Assembly (NCBI GenBank): GCA_037975125.1
Contig: CM075850.1
Span: forward strand, 127,243,292-127,307,291
Source of the DNA: Latrodectus hesperus
Lineage: Eukaryota > Arthropoda > Arachnida > Araneae > Theridiidae
Reading direction: 5' to 3'
DNA: 64,000 nucleotides
In this document: positions 1 to 15,500 of the stretch, piece after piece
Position numbering within the stretch: the first letter of the stretch is position 1
Layout: each line of letters begins with the position of its first letter
Program-made: the position numbers and the translations under genes
Notes under the pieces: generated by a model
What the model saw: only the letters and a program-made list of their open reading frames with translations
Databases searched by the model: none
What the model was told of the DNA's origin: nothing

Positions 1-1791
1 CTCATATTTATTTTTAATGTGTCTGTTATGTTTTACGTTTTGCTAGAAATACAGGACGAGTTTTCAAATATTACAGGCTGAATTGTGAAATGTCTCTTTA
101 AAACAAAAGTTTCCTTTGAATATTTTCCAATATGTTACAGAAATATGGAAGAAATGTATGTGGGAATATTGTCAAGGGAAAAATAGCTTATAAAGCATGT
201 AGCATTAACATGGTATTTGACTACATTAATAAAGGAAATCAAATAATTACAATGTTTTTAATACATTTCTACCACAATATTAAAATATATTTTATCAAAA
301 CACATGGTTCATTATTTCTTATTATAAATAACAAAAATTTAAATTACAAATTTAAAAACAAACATTATTAGATTATACCAGCATATTCTTTTTTTAAATA
401 AAATAAGTGTATTCTTTTAAGGAATATAAATCCCTTAATATTCATTTAATGCAAGTACAACTTTTCTGAAAAAATCCTAAACGTCTTAAATTTTTTTCAA
501 AGATATTAAGAATTTATCAACTTCCCATAACGTAATATTATCTTAAATAACAAGATTTTTGTTCTTTAAATCACTAGGTTTTTTTTAATTATTAATGATT
601 AATCAAAACTAATTTAGTTTACGATTAATTATTCATTTTTTGCAAATGTTTTATCAAATTTTCTTTTATATGATAGTGAAACTGAGCTTAGAAAATAAAA
701 TGTTTTTTCTTTTAATATTTTTTAGTATCGATACAGTAAATTTGAAAACTTCCTAGGTATATGAATTTAATAAAAAAAGTTTTTTTGTAGTTGTAATCTA
801 AATAGAGTAAGAAAATATTTCATTAATTTATTCCATGTTTTACATGTTTTCTTACGTTCTGCTAGAAAAACTCTATAATGAGTATTTAATCAATTAAATA
901 TTCATGATTACTGTTTCCTGGAAAATTTAACTTCTCATTTGACCACTTAAATTAATAAATTAAAAAATTATAAAGAAATTGAGTATTACTAATTTATAAA
1001 AAATTCATGCTTTTTTCCATAAAATGAAGATTTTATCTGCTAAGATATTACGAGAATGAAAAAAATTCATAAGAAAAATAATTCAGTTAATTATTCATTT
1101 AAAACTTCATTAAGTATTTAATTGATTGATTTAGAGCTCCAAGATGATAATATTTAACAAATTGTGTGTATTTAACTCATTTCATTGAAGTTAATGGATA
1201 AAATATATTTCCAACAAATGAAAAAACTAAAGAAAATGACTTATATCAAATATTTAGAAAAAACAATTTTTTGGAAATGCTTTTCATGGTCTTTTCAGGT
1301 GATCTGTTTGTGGTATTTAAATACATTAAATTTTTTCCCAAGGTAGACAGTATAACATTTCAGTAGACATGCTTTTATGGAAAAAGTCTAGTAAAACCAA
1401 GTTCTTGATTTTGGGCATTATATTCTACTATATCAAGAATTTATACTTGATCAAAATATAAATTTTTCTAGTATAATATAATAATTCAAAATCAAGAATT
1501 TACTTTTAATTAATATTTAAAAATTAAAATTCATTTTCGTATTATGACCAATATTTTTTGCAAATCATTTCAGTGTTTTTGATAATCTTGCATATTCCAT
1601 TAAATGTAAATTATTTAAAAATGTTTTGATAATATTGATTTTCACACATTGAAAGATTAAGAGAAACTAAAATAATTCATAGAAAATTTTTTATGACTTT
1701 ATTATTTAGTTGTATATATTAGGAGTATATAGATTTATTAATTTCAGAAGTATTTTGCACGAATTTGTAGAAATTTTGTCACATTTGTTAC
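1..1791. other. AT-rich non-coding DNA, no feature seen
   Basis: Very AT-rich sequence with short homopolymer runs. I see no transposon ends, no tRNA-like boxes and no coding segment. The only longer reading frame (132-371) has the composition expected of random AT-rich DNA. Most likely intronic or intergenic background. Confidence 0.6.
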
Positions 1792-2346
1792 TAAACCTGA
1801 GGTTCTTCTTCTTCTTCTTCGAGTTGGGTTTGTATGTCATTGCTAACCCAATTCGATATTGATAAAAGCTGTTGATAAAAGCACCTCTGCTTTTATCAGC
1901 ATTTTGTACTGTTAACTCCAAACCCAATGTTTCTTAGTTCCATTTGCTCGGATCACCCACTTTATTAATAAAGTCCGATAACCCTTTAATGGAGTCTAGG
2001 TGTAACTCTCTAGTATGGATGATGCCTAAAGAGGTTAATCTAGGGAGGGCAAGAGCCTCGCATTCATAAATGATATGCTTGGCCGTTTCCTCTTGCATAT
2101 GACATTTCCTGCAGATAGGATCTTGCTGAAACAGTCCCATTTTATGGAGTTGTTTTCTGAAATAGTAGTGCCCAGTTATGAAGCCCACGATTAAACGTAT
2201 CTTCTGCCTAGAGCATCTTAGAATTTCATAGGAAATCCTCGCTGATGAACTACAGATCATACATTTAGCGTTAGTTTGACCAGGAGATTTGAGCCAAGCT
2301 TCATACATCTTCCGTTTTTCCCATCTAAGAACATAAACCTGAGGTT
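1792..2346 (-). mobile_element. LINE family 1, 5'-truncated copy with 13-bp TSD
   Basis: A 5'-truncated non-LTR retrotransposon inserted on the minus strand. The 13-bp sequence TAAACCTGAGGTT occurs at 1792-1804 and again at 2334-2346, a perfect target-site duplication. Between them, read on the minus strand, lie the end of ORF2, a short 3' UTR and a GAA-repeat tail (plus-strand TTCTTC run from 1805). The 3' UTR has an extra segment of about 39 bp (about 1844-1882) absent from the copies at 3700-3790 and 46138-46210. Clade assignment beyond 'RNase H-bearing LINE' is not possible from this fragment; the RNase H part is seen only in the 46 kb copy. Confidence 0.9.
1934..2308 (-). pseudogene. LINE family 1 ORF2 C-terminal fragment
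   Basis: An open segment of 124 codons encoding the C-terminus of a LINE ORF2 polyprotein, downstream of the RNase H domain. It contains a zinc-knuckle-like motif, C-R-K-C-H followed by H-I-I-Y-E-C (spacing C-x2-C then H-x4-C), and ends in G-D-P-S-K-W-N before the stop. The same C-terminus recurs at 3481-3687 and 46242-46448, ending in S-N-W-N there. Such C-terminal C/H motifs are common in LINE ORF2 proteins and probably bind nucleic acid. The truncation removes the endonuclease, RT and RNase H, so this copy is dead. The start codon is incidental. Confidence 0.85.
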
Positions 2347-2799
2347 AGTATTTTAAATTTAAGATGATAGAAAAGTGTACAATGCTGCTATAAATTATTA
2401 CCTAGTTGGTCAATAGTGTGCTTTTAAAAATGGTATCCCTACTCTTTTTTTTAGGGATTTTTGCTTTATAGTATAAAGGACGTATCAGGTGCTTCTTTAT
2501 TCATCGTAAAAGTAGAATACCGGTAGTTAAATACTTTATTAAAAATAAGTAACACATTTCTCATTTTACATGGTTTTCAGATACCAGTAACGTATTTTCG
2601 ATGAATATATTAACTTATCTTTGTTATTAATGAGAATCAGAGTAAAATTACTTGCTTAGTTTTGCTTCATTGTAATAACTAAAGAACGATTTTTATACAA
2701 ACCAATGTAAAAATTAATGAATTATTTTCATAGAAATCTCACCAAATTCAAAGGTTTCGATTATTTTACCAAGATTTCATAGTTTTATCAGTATCTTGG

Positions 2800-2960
2800 A
2801 AATGAAAATAATTACATTCAGAGGTCTTGATATCTTGTTAGTAAAACGCTTTGAAGACAGTGGGTTCGATACCCGAATCAACCAGATGCTCTTATACTGA
2901 GAGGAGCTATATACGTTAAACGTTCATGGGTTTTAATAATCCTCAAGATGCTGCAGAAAT
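2800..2960 (+). repeat. possible tRNA-like SINE trace
   Basis: A good pol III B-box (GGTTCGATACC at about 2863) lies in a slightly GC-richer island directly upstream of the LINE at 2977. An A-box is only weakly visible (around TTAGTAAAACG). No second copy of the body was found in the window, so this could be a decayed SINE head or chance. Confidence 0.3.
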
Positions 2961-3388
2961 TAAGAAAAAAGACAGTAAGCTCAGGTATCCCTGGGGCCTG
3001 AGCAGCTACCAGGCGCGTCGGTAGGCGGTGGATCACCGAACGTCCTGTAGGAATGACAGGATAGCCTTGAATATAGAATCAGAGGCCACGAACCAGCTCC
3101 CGTAAACCCTGGTGTTATGCGTTCCGTGCCTAGGGCTAATTGGCACCGCGGTATTGGTGTCTTAACGGAGCCTCTAGTTGCCTGGCAAACTTCTAGAGTA
3201 ATTTGCCTTGCCCAGTATCTCAGGCAATGCTGGGTGGACTTATATTACCTGAGCTTATAAATTGTTATCTTGTGGCTGAAAAGACACAAGAAATAACAAG
3301 CCTTTCTGCATCTACAGGTGATGCCTCTGAAGTAGACCTTGCTGAAAAAGACAAGTGAACTCAGAGGCTGTCTTGTAAAGGGGCAGTA

Positions 3389-3480
3389 ATGAATCCTTCA
3401 CTTGAGCTAGAAATGACCTCCAAACCATCTTCTGGTGAAAGTCAGGAAGCTATCCCTAGTATGACTGACTCTCTGACCAG
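3389..3480 (+). pseudogene. probable LINE family 1 ORF1 start, truncated
   Basis: ATG at 3389 opens a frame rich in S, T, E and P (M-N-P-S-L-E-L-E-M-T-S-K-P-S-S-G). It reads about 30 codons to the deletion junction near 3480 and then continues out of frame through the ORF2 end until 3586. A low-complexity hydrophilic N-terminus is typical of LINE ORF1 proteins, but no domain survives to prove it. The call rests on its position between the 5' end of a TSD-flanked LINE and the deletion. Confidence 0.5.
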
Positions 3481-3687
3481 ATGGGACTATTTCAGCAAGA
3501 CCCTATCTGCTGGAAATGTCATACGCAAGAGGAAACGGCAGAGCATATCATTTATGAATGCGAGGCTCTTGCCCTCCCTAGATTAACCTCTTTAGGCATC
3601 ATCCATACTAGAGAGTTACACCTAGACTCCATTAAAGGGTTGTCGGACTTTATTAATAAAGTGGGAGACCCGAGCAACTGGAACTAG
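3481..3687 (+). pseudogene. LINE family 1 ORF2 C-terminus
   Basis: A 68-codon segment nearly identical to the last 68 codons of the copies at 1934-2308 and 46242-46448. It contains C-W-K-C-H and H-I-I-Y-E-C (one of the usual R positions is W) and ends G-D-P-S-N-W-N. It sits directly after the internal deletion junction, is not in frame with the ORF1 start, and cannot yield a working protein. Confidence 0.85.
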
Positions 3688-3798
3688 GAAACATTGGGTT
3701 TGGAGTTAATGGTACAAAATGCTGATAAAAGCAGAGGTGCCCAATGACATACAAACCCAATTCTAAGAAGAAGAAGTAGAATAAGAAGAAGCTCAGGT

Positions 3799-5939
3799 TT
3801 CAAGTTCCTAATTAAGGATTAGTTGATAGTTACAAAATACTTGATGTGTATAGTAGCAGTGGTCGGAGAAATTGTGAAGTAGCTGCGGTCATAACACGAT
3901 CATGCAAATTGATTTGATTTTTTTTTTACATAATTTCATAACGCAAACATTACTTATCTCATTGAATTATCAAACTGAATTCCAAAACGTTGCGACGAAT
4001 CTGCTTGTTTCTATCACCATGATGAGTTATAATTTAATATAACTTATGATTTAATATTACAAAAGATTTCAGATATGATAGGATGCATATGAAGAAAATA
4101 AGCTCAAAAATGTTTTATGTAAACTTCAATTTTAAGATGAAGGAAATTAGAAATATTTATTTTGCATCAAATTTAATAAAATAAATAAGTTTCAAAATAT
4201 TATCTGTTTTTAAAATTGAATATTAAATTAAAAAAGGAAAATCAACTTATGTTTTTCAAAAATTCTACGCTTTTTGCAATGGTAAATAATAGAATTTGAA
4301 TTATGTAAAAAATAAATAATGGTAACTAATGAAGAAATAATTATTATCATATTTAATTAAGATTTATAAATCTAATTATGAAAAATATAAAATGCATTAG
4401 AACTATAATTATACATTATATACATAAATATTTCAGATAATATTTTTATCTATAGGCATTTTAGATAATCATACATTACATTGGTATTTAAAAAATTAAA
4501 AATTATGCATTTCAATATAAAATGAGTTTTAAATTCTAAGAATAATGTTTAGAAATTATAAAAGGACCAGAAATAAAGAAATAATTAAGAAAGTGAAATC
4601 GCGTCAAGGTATTTTTTTTAAAATATTAGTTTGTAATCATATTTAAAATAACCCAATAGAAATTAAAAAAAAACCTTAAAAAAGTTTATGGAATATTTTC
4701 AGAATTAAAAGCAACAAACTATATTTGCTTAATAACAAGTACCAAGAAAACTTATTATTTTATTTTGAACCAACATTAACTTGTTATGTTATATAATAAA
4801 TATTTTTAATACTTAGTTTTCTTGAAACAAAATGAACTTATTCAATTAGCAAAGTAAAATTTTTGAAATTTTTAATCTGGAAAGTAAATATTTTTACTTA
4901 AATTTATAATTGTTTCAGTTTTTTCAAAGTTTATGAATACTATGCCCATAATCATTTTAAGAATGCTGAAGAATTTTAAAAGGCAAACTTAGTTGTTTCG
5001 GTTTGTTATAAAAAATGTGATAATAAATTATTACATTTTACAGTGATAATTACAAATTTAAATTCATCAGGAATATACAAAATGCACTACAAATTACAAT
5101 AGTTGTAATTATAACTGATTATCATATCATTCAATGCAAAAAAACATAAATATATATTTGAAAAAACTACTTACTAGAAATGAAACTTTTTCAAATGAAA
5201 ATTAAGAGTCAATACCTATGATTTTGATTACATTTTACAGAGAAAATATTTAAGATAATATATTTATTTATCTTTTCTGGGCCTGGAACATCAGTAAAAA
5301 AAGCATTTTGCTTACATTGCTTATGCAAATTTGCTTTGGCACTTTTTCACAAACAACTTTTCAGAAGTCGGTGATTAAATGTTATTAAAACACCAGTTGT
5401 GTCGACAGATATAAATGCTGGCGAAGCCATAAGAAGTTGAGAAATATCAGACTTCCTAGAAAAGTTATGTTCTTACATCCATACTTGTGAGTATTTAATC
5501 CCCCCTGGTATTCCAAAACAACTAACCTATAATAACTTTGTCGAGATTTCTGCTAGCTGAAAAAAGTTTTAGAAAGATAATATAATTCTTTATTATAAAA
5601 TTGTAACATTTTTGAAAAAGACAATGAATCAAAAATAATAAATTACTGTAGATTAAACAATTTCTAGTGTATTATAATACTAATATAAGTAAAAATACAA
5701 AATTTTAAAATTTACAATAAAAAAAAATTGTTATTCTAATTTTTAAGTTATACATCATACGTAATAAATATCAATCTCTTCTAAAAAACGAATGAAATAA
5801 TTCAAAATTGAAATTAATGAAATTGTTACATATAGATGATAAAAATAAAATAAATAAATGGATGAAGCTCATACACTTTATCCCTTAACTATTTCTTCGA
5901 AAACATATATATCACTAAATGTAGCGATTTAAAACTCAC
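3799..5939. other. AT-rich non-coding DNA
   Basis: Long A/T runs and no supported coding sequence, transposon end or tRNA-like boxes. A few moderately GC-richer patches (3850-3900, 5390-5480) gave no recognisable match by eye. Confidence 0.55.
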
Positions 5940-6835
5940 TTATGCCGTGTACTAACAGAGCTTTTACTTCTCTCCTGCATCCCAACCAACATCAAAATTA
6001 TTCTCGATCTGGTTGAACACTGCTGAAAAAAGAAAGCTCCAGATGTTTTTACAAAGAAAAAGAAGGACTCAGAACAATCGAGACGTGATTCTACAACGAG
6101 CTTTTCCAAATTTAAAGAGATGGCTCCTCAGATGAAACTATCTTGGAAGATAATTCAACCAGACTGCTAAGACATGGAGAGGTATCATAGTTTCCAGTTT
6201 TACTTGCGATCTTATTGTTATTCAAGAAGCTCTTAACCTTCAATGATATAAACAAAAGCGAAGTTTTGGTACTGTTGAGTGACTCCAAGATTACTTTAGA
6301 GGCAATTTTACATAGACATTCGAGGCTCACGCAGAAATTTCACTGATTACTCGAAAATATTTGTCTAATGATGAAAATATTCACCATGCAGTGTAGGAAT
6401 CGAGGGCAAGAAATCAGCTGATGAACTGGCTAAAGAACCAAAAGACTTAAGCAACAACATCTCCTAAAGCCATGTTACACTCAACAACGCAAACGCCATT
6501 GCACGATATTGACTTAAAGAGGAAACCATTAAAGTGAATCAACAAATTATGTGAGGGTGATTCCAACAGATAAATCGCAAAGACAATTACACGATTGAGA
6601 ACTTCGATGGCATGAAAATAAATTTGGATAATACAAGGACATACATTATATGTAGAAATTGTCCTGTAGAAGAAGCCTTTTCAAGCTAGATTTTCAACTA
6701 CAATGCTAGCATCTCTCTTGAACTTTGGAGAATACCGAAACAGAGAATATACAGAACCTGTCTAAAACCGTCATTGACAGTCACGGATCAGTTTGACTTC
6801 ATAAATAAAACACCACTATTTATGGTGTGATTTAG
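5940..6835 (+). mobile_element. decayed LINE ORF2 remnant (RNase H and C-terminus)
   Basis: A GC-richer block that reads as a heavily frameshifted LINE ORF2 on the plus strand. Two RNase H pieces are clear. At 6260-6346 the frame gives E-V-L-V-L-L-S-D-S-K-I-T-L-E-A-I-L, containing the catalytic Asp strand. At 6387-6440 it gives V-G-I-E-G-K-K-S-A-D-E-L-A-K-E, the last motif with its Asp; the usual N-E before A-D is degraded to K-S. Downstream segments (R-I-P-K-Q-R-I-Y-R-T-C-L around 6731-6763, then D-Q-F-D-F-I-N) resemble the post-RNase H C-terminus. Many stops and frameshifts make it an old relic. It differs from families 1 and 2 in the window. Confidence 0.65.
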
Positions 6836-11258
<4,423 letters not shown>

Positions 11259-11389
11259 CCAGAATTAAATACAGTTTTCATGAAAAGTGTTTATTATACT
11301 ACTTGCAATCTATGTTGATATAAAGACCATTATGAATAAAAAATAAATATAATAACGACTTTTGGATTCTTACTGATAGCTGCATCTTG

Positions 11390-11970
11390 ATACAATATCT
11401 CTATTATTGGATTAGGAACAAAACAAGTAACTCCATCTTACTCAAGTAAAAAATCATTTCTCTTCAACATGGCATTTATTTCCAGTGGATTCCATCTCAT
11501 GTTGAACTTTTCGGTTACGAAAAGGCAGACAATCTTGTTTAGAGGGGTTGTAACCTTCAAATTCCTTCTTTTTTATAGCTTACTTACTTTGAACTTTTTT
11601 CCCAGAAAAATTCCAAATTAAGAAGGATTGGCTTGTATCTCTTACTCACTCCTCTCTGGTACAGAAATAGTAAACCGAGTCTATCTCTAACACTGTCATG
11701 AATCAGAAAAATCTGCACCAGCCTCTTATGCCTTACCACCGGCCACCTGAAATGTCTTACATTTTCTAAGAGGGAGAAATCCTAACCTATATGCCCAAAA
11801 TGCTAACAACACCAGGCTTCTACTAAACAGATCTTGGAATGTTTGGGTCGTCTTTGAGAAGAAATCTATACTTCCATTTTTCTTGTCTTTGACCTTTTCA
11901 AGGAAAACGGATTCATGGCTCTGGTCTGACTTTGTCAGATGGGTTGGATATAGGAATCAATAGGATTTAT
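11390..11970 (+). mobile_element. LINE family 2 remnant (RNase H end to 3' UTR hairpin)
   Basis: Frameshifted ORF2 3' end on the plus strand. Near 11480-11555 one frame reads Y-F-Q-W-I-P-S-H-V-E-L-F-G-Y-E-K-A-D-N-L-V, the RNase H C-terminal motif with its His and Asp. Around 11740-11850 it reads G-H-L-K-C-L-T-F, then P-K-C and I-L-E-C-L-G, the C-terminal zinc-knuckle region. It ends G-F-M-A-L-V-stop (stop 11926-11928) within a stem-loop, TCTGAC-TTT-GTCAGA (11925-11939). The family relationship to 28570, 45985 and 58300 is clear from this ending. Several stops and frameshifts; inactive. Confidence 0.8.
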
Positions 11971-12525
11971 TATTTTTGGAATGTTTTATACGTCCTCACA
12001 TAAACATATGTCTATTGTAGAAGAAAAATGATATATTATGAATCTTTTATATCTAAAATTCATTGACATGCAAATATGTTTCTCTATCCTTGTAAATTTG
12101 GGTCTTGTTTATTTAAACAGATTTAATTTCAAACTCGCGGCAAATGTATTCGAAATTTTCCTATAAGATGTTCCTTATCGATAGAAGAATTAACAGTGTT
12201 ATCGAACTGGTAAATCTTATACAAAGTGGCGACAAAATATAAAAATAAGTCATATGTTATTCCAGTAATAGTCTAAACTCTTCTTTCATTTTCATTGTTA
12301 ATAAATATTTTCCCTGCTTTAAACAATTATGAGAAATAGGAATATTTTTAATATTGAAATATAATATTCCAAAACATCGTTAAATTTAAATGAAACACTG
12401 TTTTAATCTCTTTCGGTAAACATGGCAACTAAATTTTTTTGTGTTAAGGAGCACATATAGAATTTTGATATGTGCATTTTTTATCATAAAAACATTTATT
12501 CAAAATGTTTTTCAAACATGAATGA
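11971..12525. other. AT-rich non-coding DNA
   Basis: Nothing supported. A slightly GC-richer piece around 12120-12240 has no recognisable reading frame. Confidence 0.5.
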
Positions 12526-12570
12526 AATTGGGAATAGGATTGAGTAATGTAATCAATCCTATTCCCAATT
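12526..12570. repeat. perfect 18-bp inverted repeat
   Basis: Arms AATTGGGAATAGGATTGA (12526-12543) and its exact reverse complement (12553-12570), separated by 9 bp. No flanking TSD or second copy seen. Most likely a templated inverted duplication made during repair, or a short structural element. Confidence 0.8.
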
Positions 12571-15500
12571 GTAAAGACATATTGAGTTAATTTTTGTATC
12601 AATAAGTAAACAAATATTTTCTTGGGCATTTCACCAAATTTGTGTAATAAATGAAACACTATTCATGAAACAAATAATTATTCATTTGCAAAACACCATG
12701 AGGGTGAAATAAACTAAATAGAATTTCTGTTTCAATACATTCATTTATGTATTTTTAAAACAGTTGGAGAATATTTGGAATAGTATTAGCTCAAACTGGC
12801 ACATAAATAATTCCCTTTCTGGAATAATATTAACAAACTTTGACACACGAATAATTCATTATTTCTAAAATATTGTCAATGTGAAATAGACTAAACTAAA
12901 TTTCTGCTTCTATTTATTAGCAATTATATGAGTTTATGATTAACCCATATTGTGTGTGGAATACATAGTTCTATATTAAATAAATCTGGCACCAAAACAA
13001 TTCATCATCTGTAAAATGTTATAGAAGTAATCCTAATAATCCTGTTGTTCATTACTGCAAAACTGTTTGATTGGTATCTTAATTTCCATATGGTATGAGA
13101 AACTAATTTAAAACGAATAACATTTGTCACAAATGTATGGTTTTCACGATTATTGACTATGCCAAATTAGCCTTCATTGGAATGTAGGATTAAAGAAGAT
13201 AAAATAAACATTTTTTATCCCTTTAAATCGTTTATTCCAATGAATTTATAATTAAGTAATTAGTTCTTATATGGAATTTAAGCTTAGTTTACCCAAATAT
13301 TTGGGTATTGCCCAATGGTTAAAAGTCATTATTGTGCATTTAACATTAAATTTAACCTTATTGTAATCGGAATGTGTGCCCTACCTGAAGAGAGGTATGT
13401 TTGTATAGAAAACTTGTAAAATTAATCTAAAGAATGATATTTGAGCTAAATCCATAGTTTTCGGAGGTCACTAAGATACGTAATGATGATTTCTTCTTCT
13501 CTGATCTTTTGGAGCTTCAAAAAAATCTTTTGTGTTAAAAAATAAGTGATAGTTGTGTAGAATCTTAGTTTGATTAATGATCGCGTAATTGTTACTTCAG
13601 CAAAAGCTCGGTCGTTAGATTCCTGAAATGGTTCAAGGCTGGTAAAGAAAGTAAATTTCTGGGAACGAAACTAAAGAGAACTGTCTTAAAAGCAAGCAGA
13701 GTCTAACTTTTATTCAAACTAATATCTTTTATAATAAGAGTTTGCTAGCTCCTATGCAACTAATGCTTTAATCATAATCTTGCAATCATCAGAATAATTT
13801 AATCAGTTAAAATAATTGATTTGAAATGGAACATTTTTCCTTGCAGATGCCTCTATGTTACTTCATCAAATGGTTAAATCACCCAAATACTTATTCTTCT
13901 TCTAGAAATTAAATTCAAGCATGTTATTTTCAATCAAATATTTTATAAGTTAGTATTACATGAGCATATATTACTTAAACTAAACATTCATTCTGTGTTT
14001 TCTCGCCTTTAAAACTTAACTTAAAATTGAATTCTTTGAACTGCATATTTGGATTTATTTTTATTATAAAATCCTTTTCAATTAATGCTTGTGCAATGCC
14101 GTTTAATTTAACTATATGATGCTAACAACCATACAGATTTCAAAACAGAATAATTGTTTACGTCCCACTAGTTATAAATTTACTAGTAAATGTCCAGGAA
14201 TGATATGAATAATTCAAGACTTTGAAACTTCAGTCAGAGAGTTCATGTGAAAAATAAACTTCCGAAGAGATGATAAATTTATTGGTCTCGGTGTAATATA
14301 ATTTTGGACTGGTTCCATATCCATGGAAAGGGAAATATCACAGTTCACAGCAGCATTCATAACTTTCTCCTGTCAGCATTCGGGCAAAGGTATGCATTCT
14401 GAGCAGACTTACAGGCCATGGATTGGGCAAGATAGCATGAGTTACTGTAGAGCCTTTCTTCTTCTTGCCCAACCAAACGAACATACATTGGATTTCCTCC
14501 AGGAAAGTGTCAAGAAATCGATGACACTTTCATAGATCTTTGAAGACATACGAATTCATGATATTCCTTCTAAGAAAAAGAATGGAATTCTTCTGCGAAA
14601 TACCATGATAATAACAGTAAGGATGATTATTGTAAGGAAATAAGTAATAATTTAATGTATTCAAATAACCACACTCTTCCGCAATCTTGATATCAGACAT
14701 ACAAATTATAATAGTTAAAACTCAAATTTGATAAGGATGATTGCTTTCAGGAATTAAATAATGTATTCAAATAAAGACGCTTTGGTTAAATTCTTCTTAT
14801 CTTGATATTGGATATGCAAATTCGATAAATATTTGAATTTCTACATAGTAAAGTGTCAAGGTAAATATTTCAACTATCTTATTAATTTTTATATTTTTCC
14901 ATAAGCTTTAATAAATATTTTAAATTTTATGTTTTAATTGATATTATGTTAATTTTTATGAGATTTTCCAAAGATGAAAAGCAATTCCTATTTTCCTTTT
15001 ATCAGTTGTAAGTTCATTATAATTCTAAAGCAAAGCATTCTTAGTAAATATCATTTGTTTTGTAAAATTTTGCTCCCCACCCCTTACACACATATATATG
15101 TATTTGCATGAATATTTTTTCTGAAATTTAATTCGTTATTCTTCGTCTAGCAGAGGAAAAGATGATAAATTTATTACTTGTAATTTATTATATCCACTCT
15201 ATATAATAAGAAAGGATGTACTACAACTTGCTACAACTAGTTTTTATGGCGGCGAACATTTGTTTACTCTTAAATATTGCAGTATTTCTGTACATAAGTA
15301 GAAAATTAGATTTCCTGCACCGCGTTTTCAACTGCATAATTAATTAAATACAAAAGTTGTAAATAACTTCTCAAAAAGGAATTACAGAAAGTATTGTATG
15401 GTAATACAAAATAGCAAATATTAGCCCATTTAAAAACACACATAAAAAATAATCCTTTTTAAAATTTTGCAGATTGACTAAAAATTTTAAAACTTACAAA

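Larger units (their letters stand above)
2977..3798 (+). mobile_element. LINE family 1, internally deleted full-ended copy with 10-bp TSD
   Basis: The 10-mer AAGCTCAGGT flanks the element at 2977-2986 and 3789-3798. The 802-bp body is markedly GC-richer than its surroundings. It starts with about 400 bp of apparent 5' UTR (2987-3388), then an ATG opening a short ORF1-like segment (3389 to about 3480). It jumps near 3480 to the last roughly 300 bp of family 1: the ORF2 C-terminus, a 3' UTR matching the copies at 1805 and 46138, and an AAG-rich tail. The TSD shows that this is one insertion with both ends, so all the middle (rest of ORF1, endonuclease, RT, RNase H) was lost before or during integration. 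Confidence 0.85.

Noticed and set aside
6112..6330. 72-codon minus-strand frame
   Set aside because: Antisense shadow of the decayed LINE RNase H segment on the plus strand.
14323..14535. 70-codon plus-strand frame as a gene
   Set aside because: No recognisable domain, no convincing splice sites and no supporting context; listed only as an unrecognised patch.
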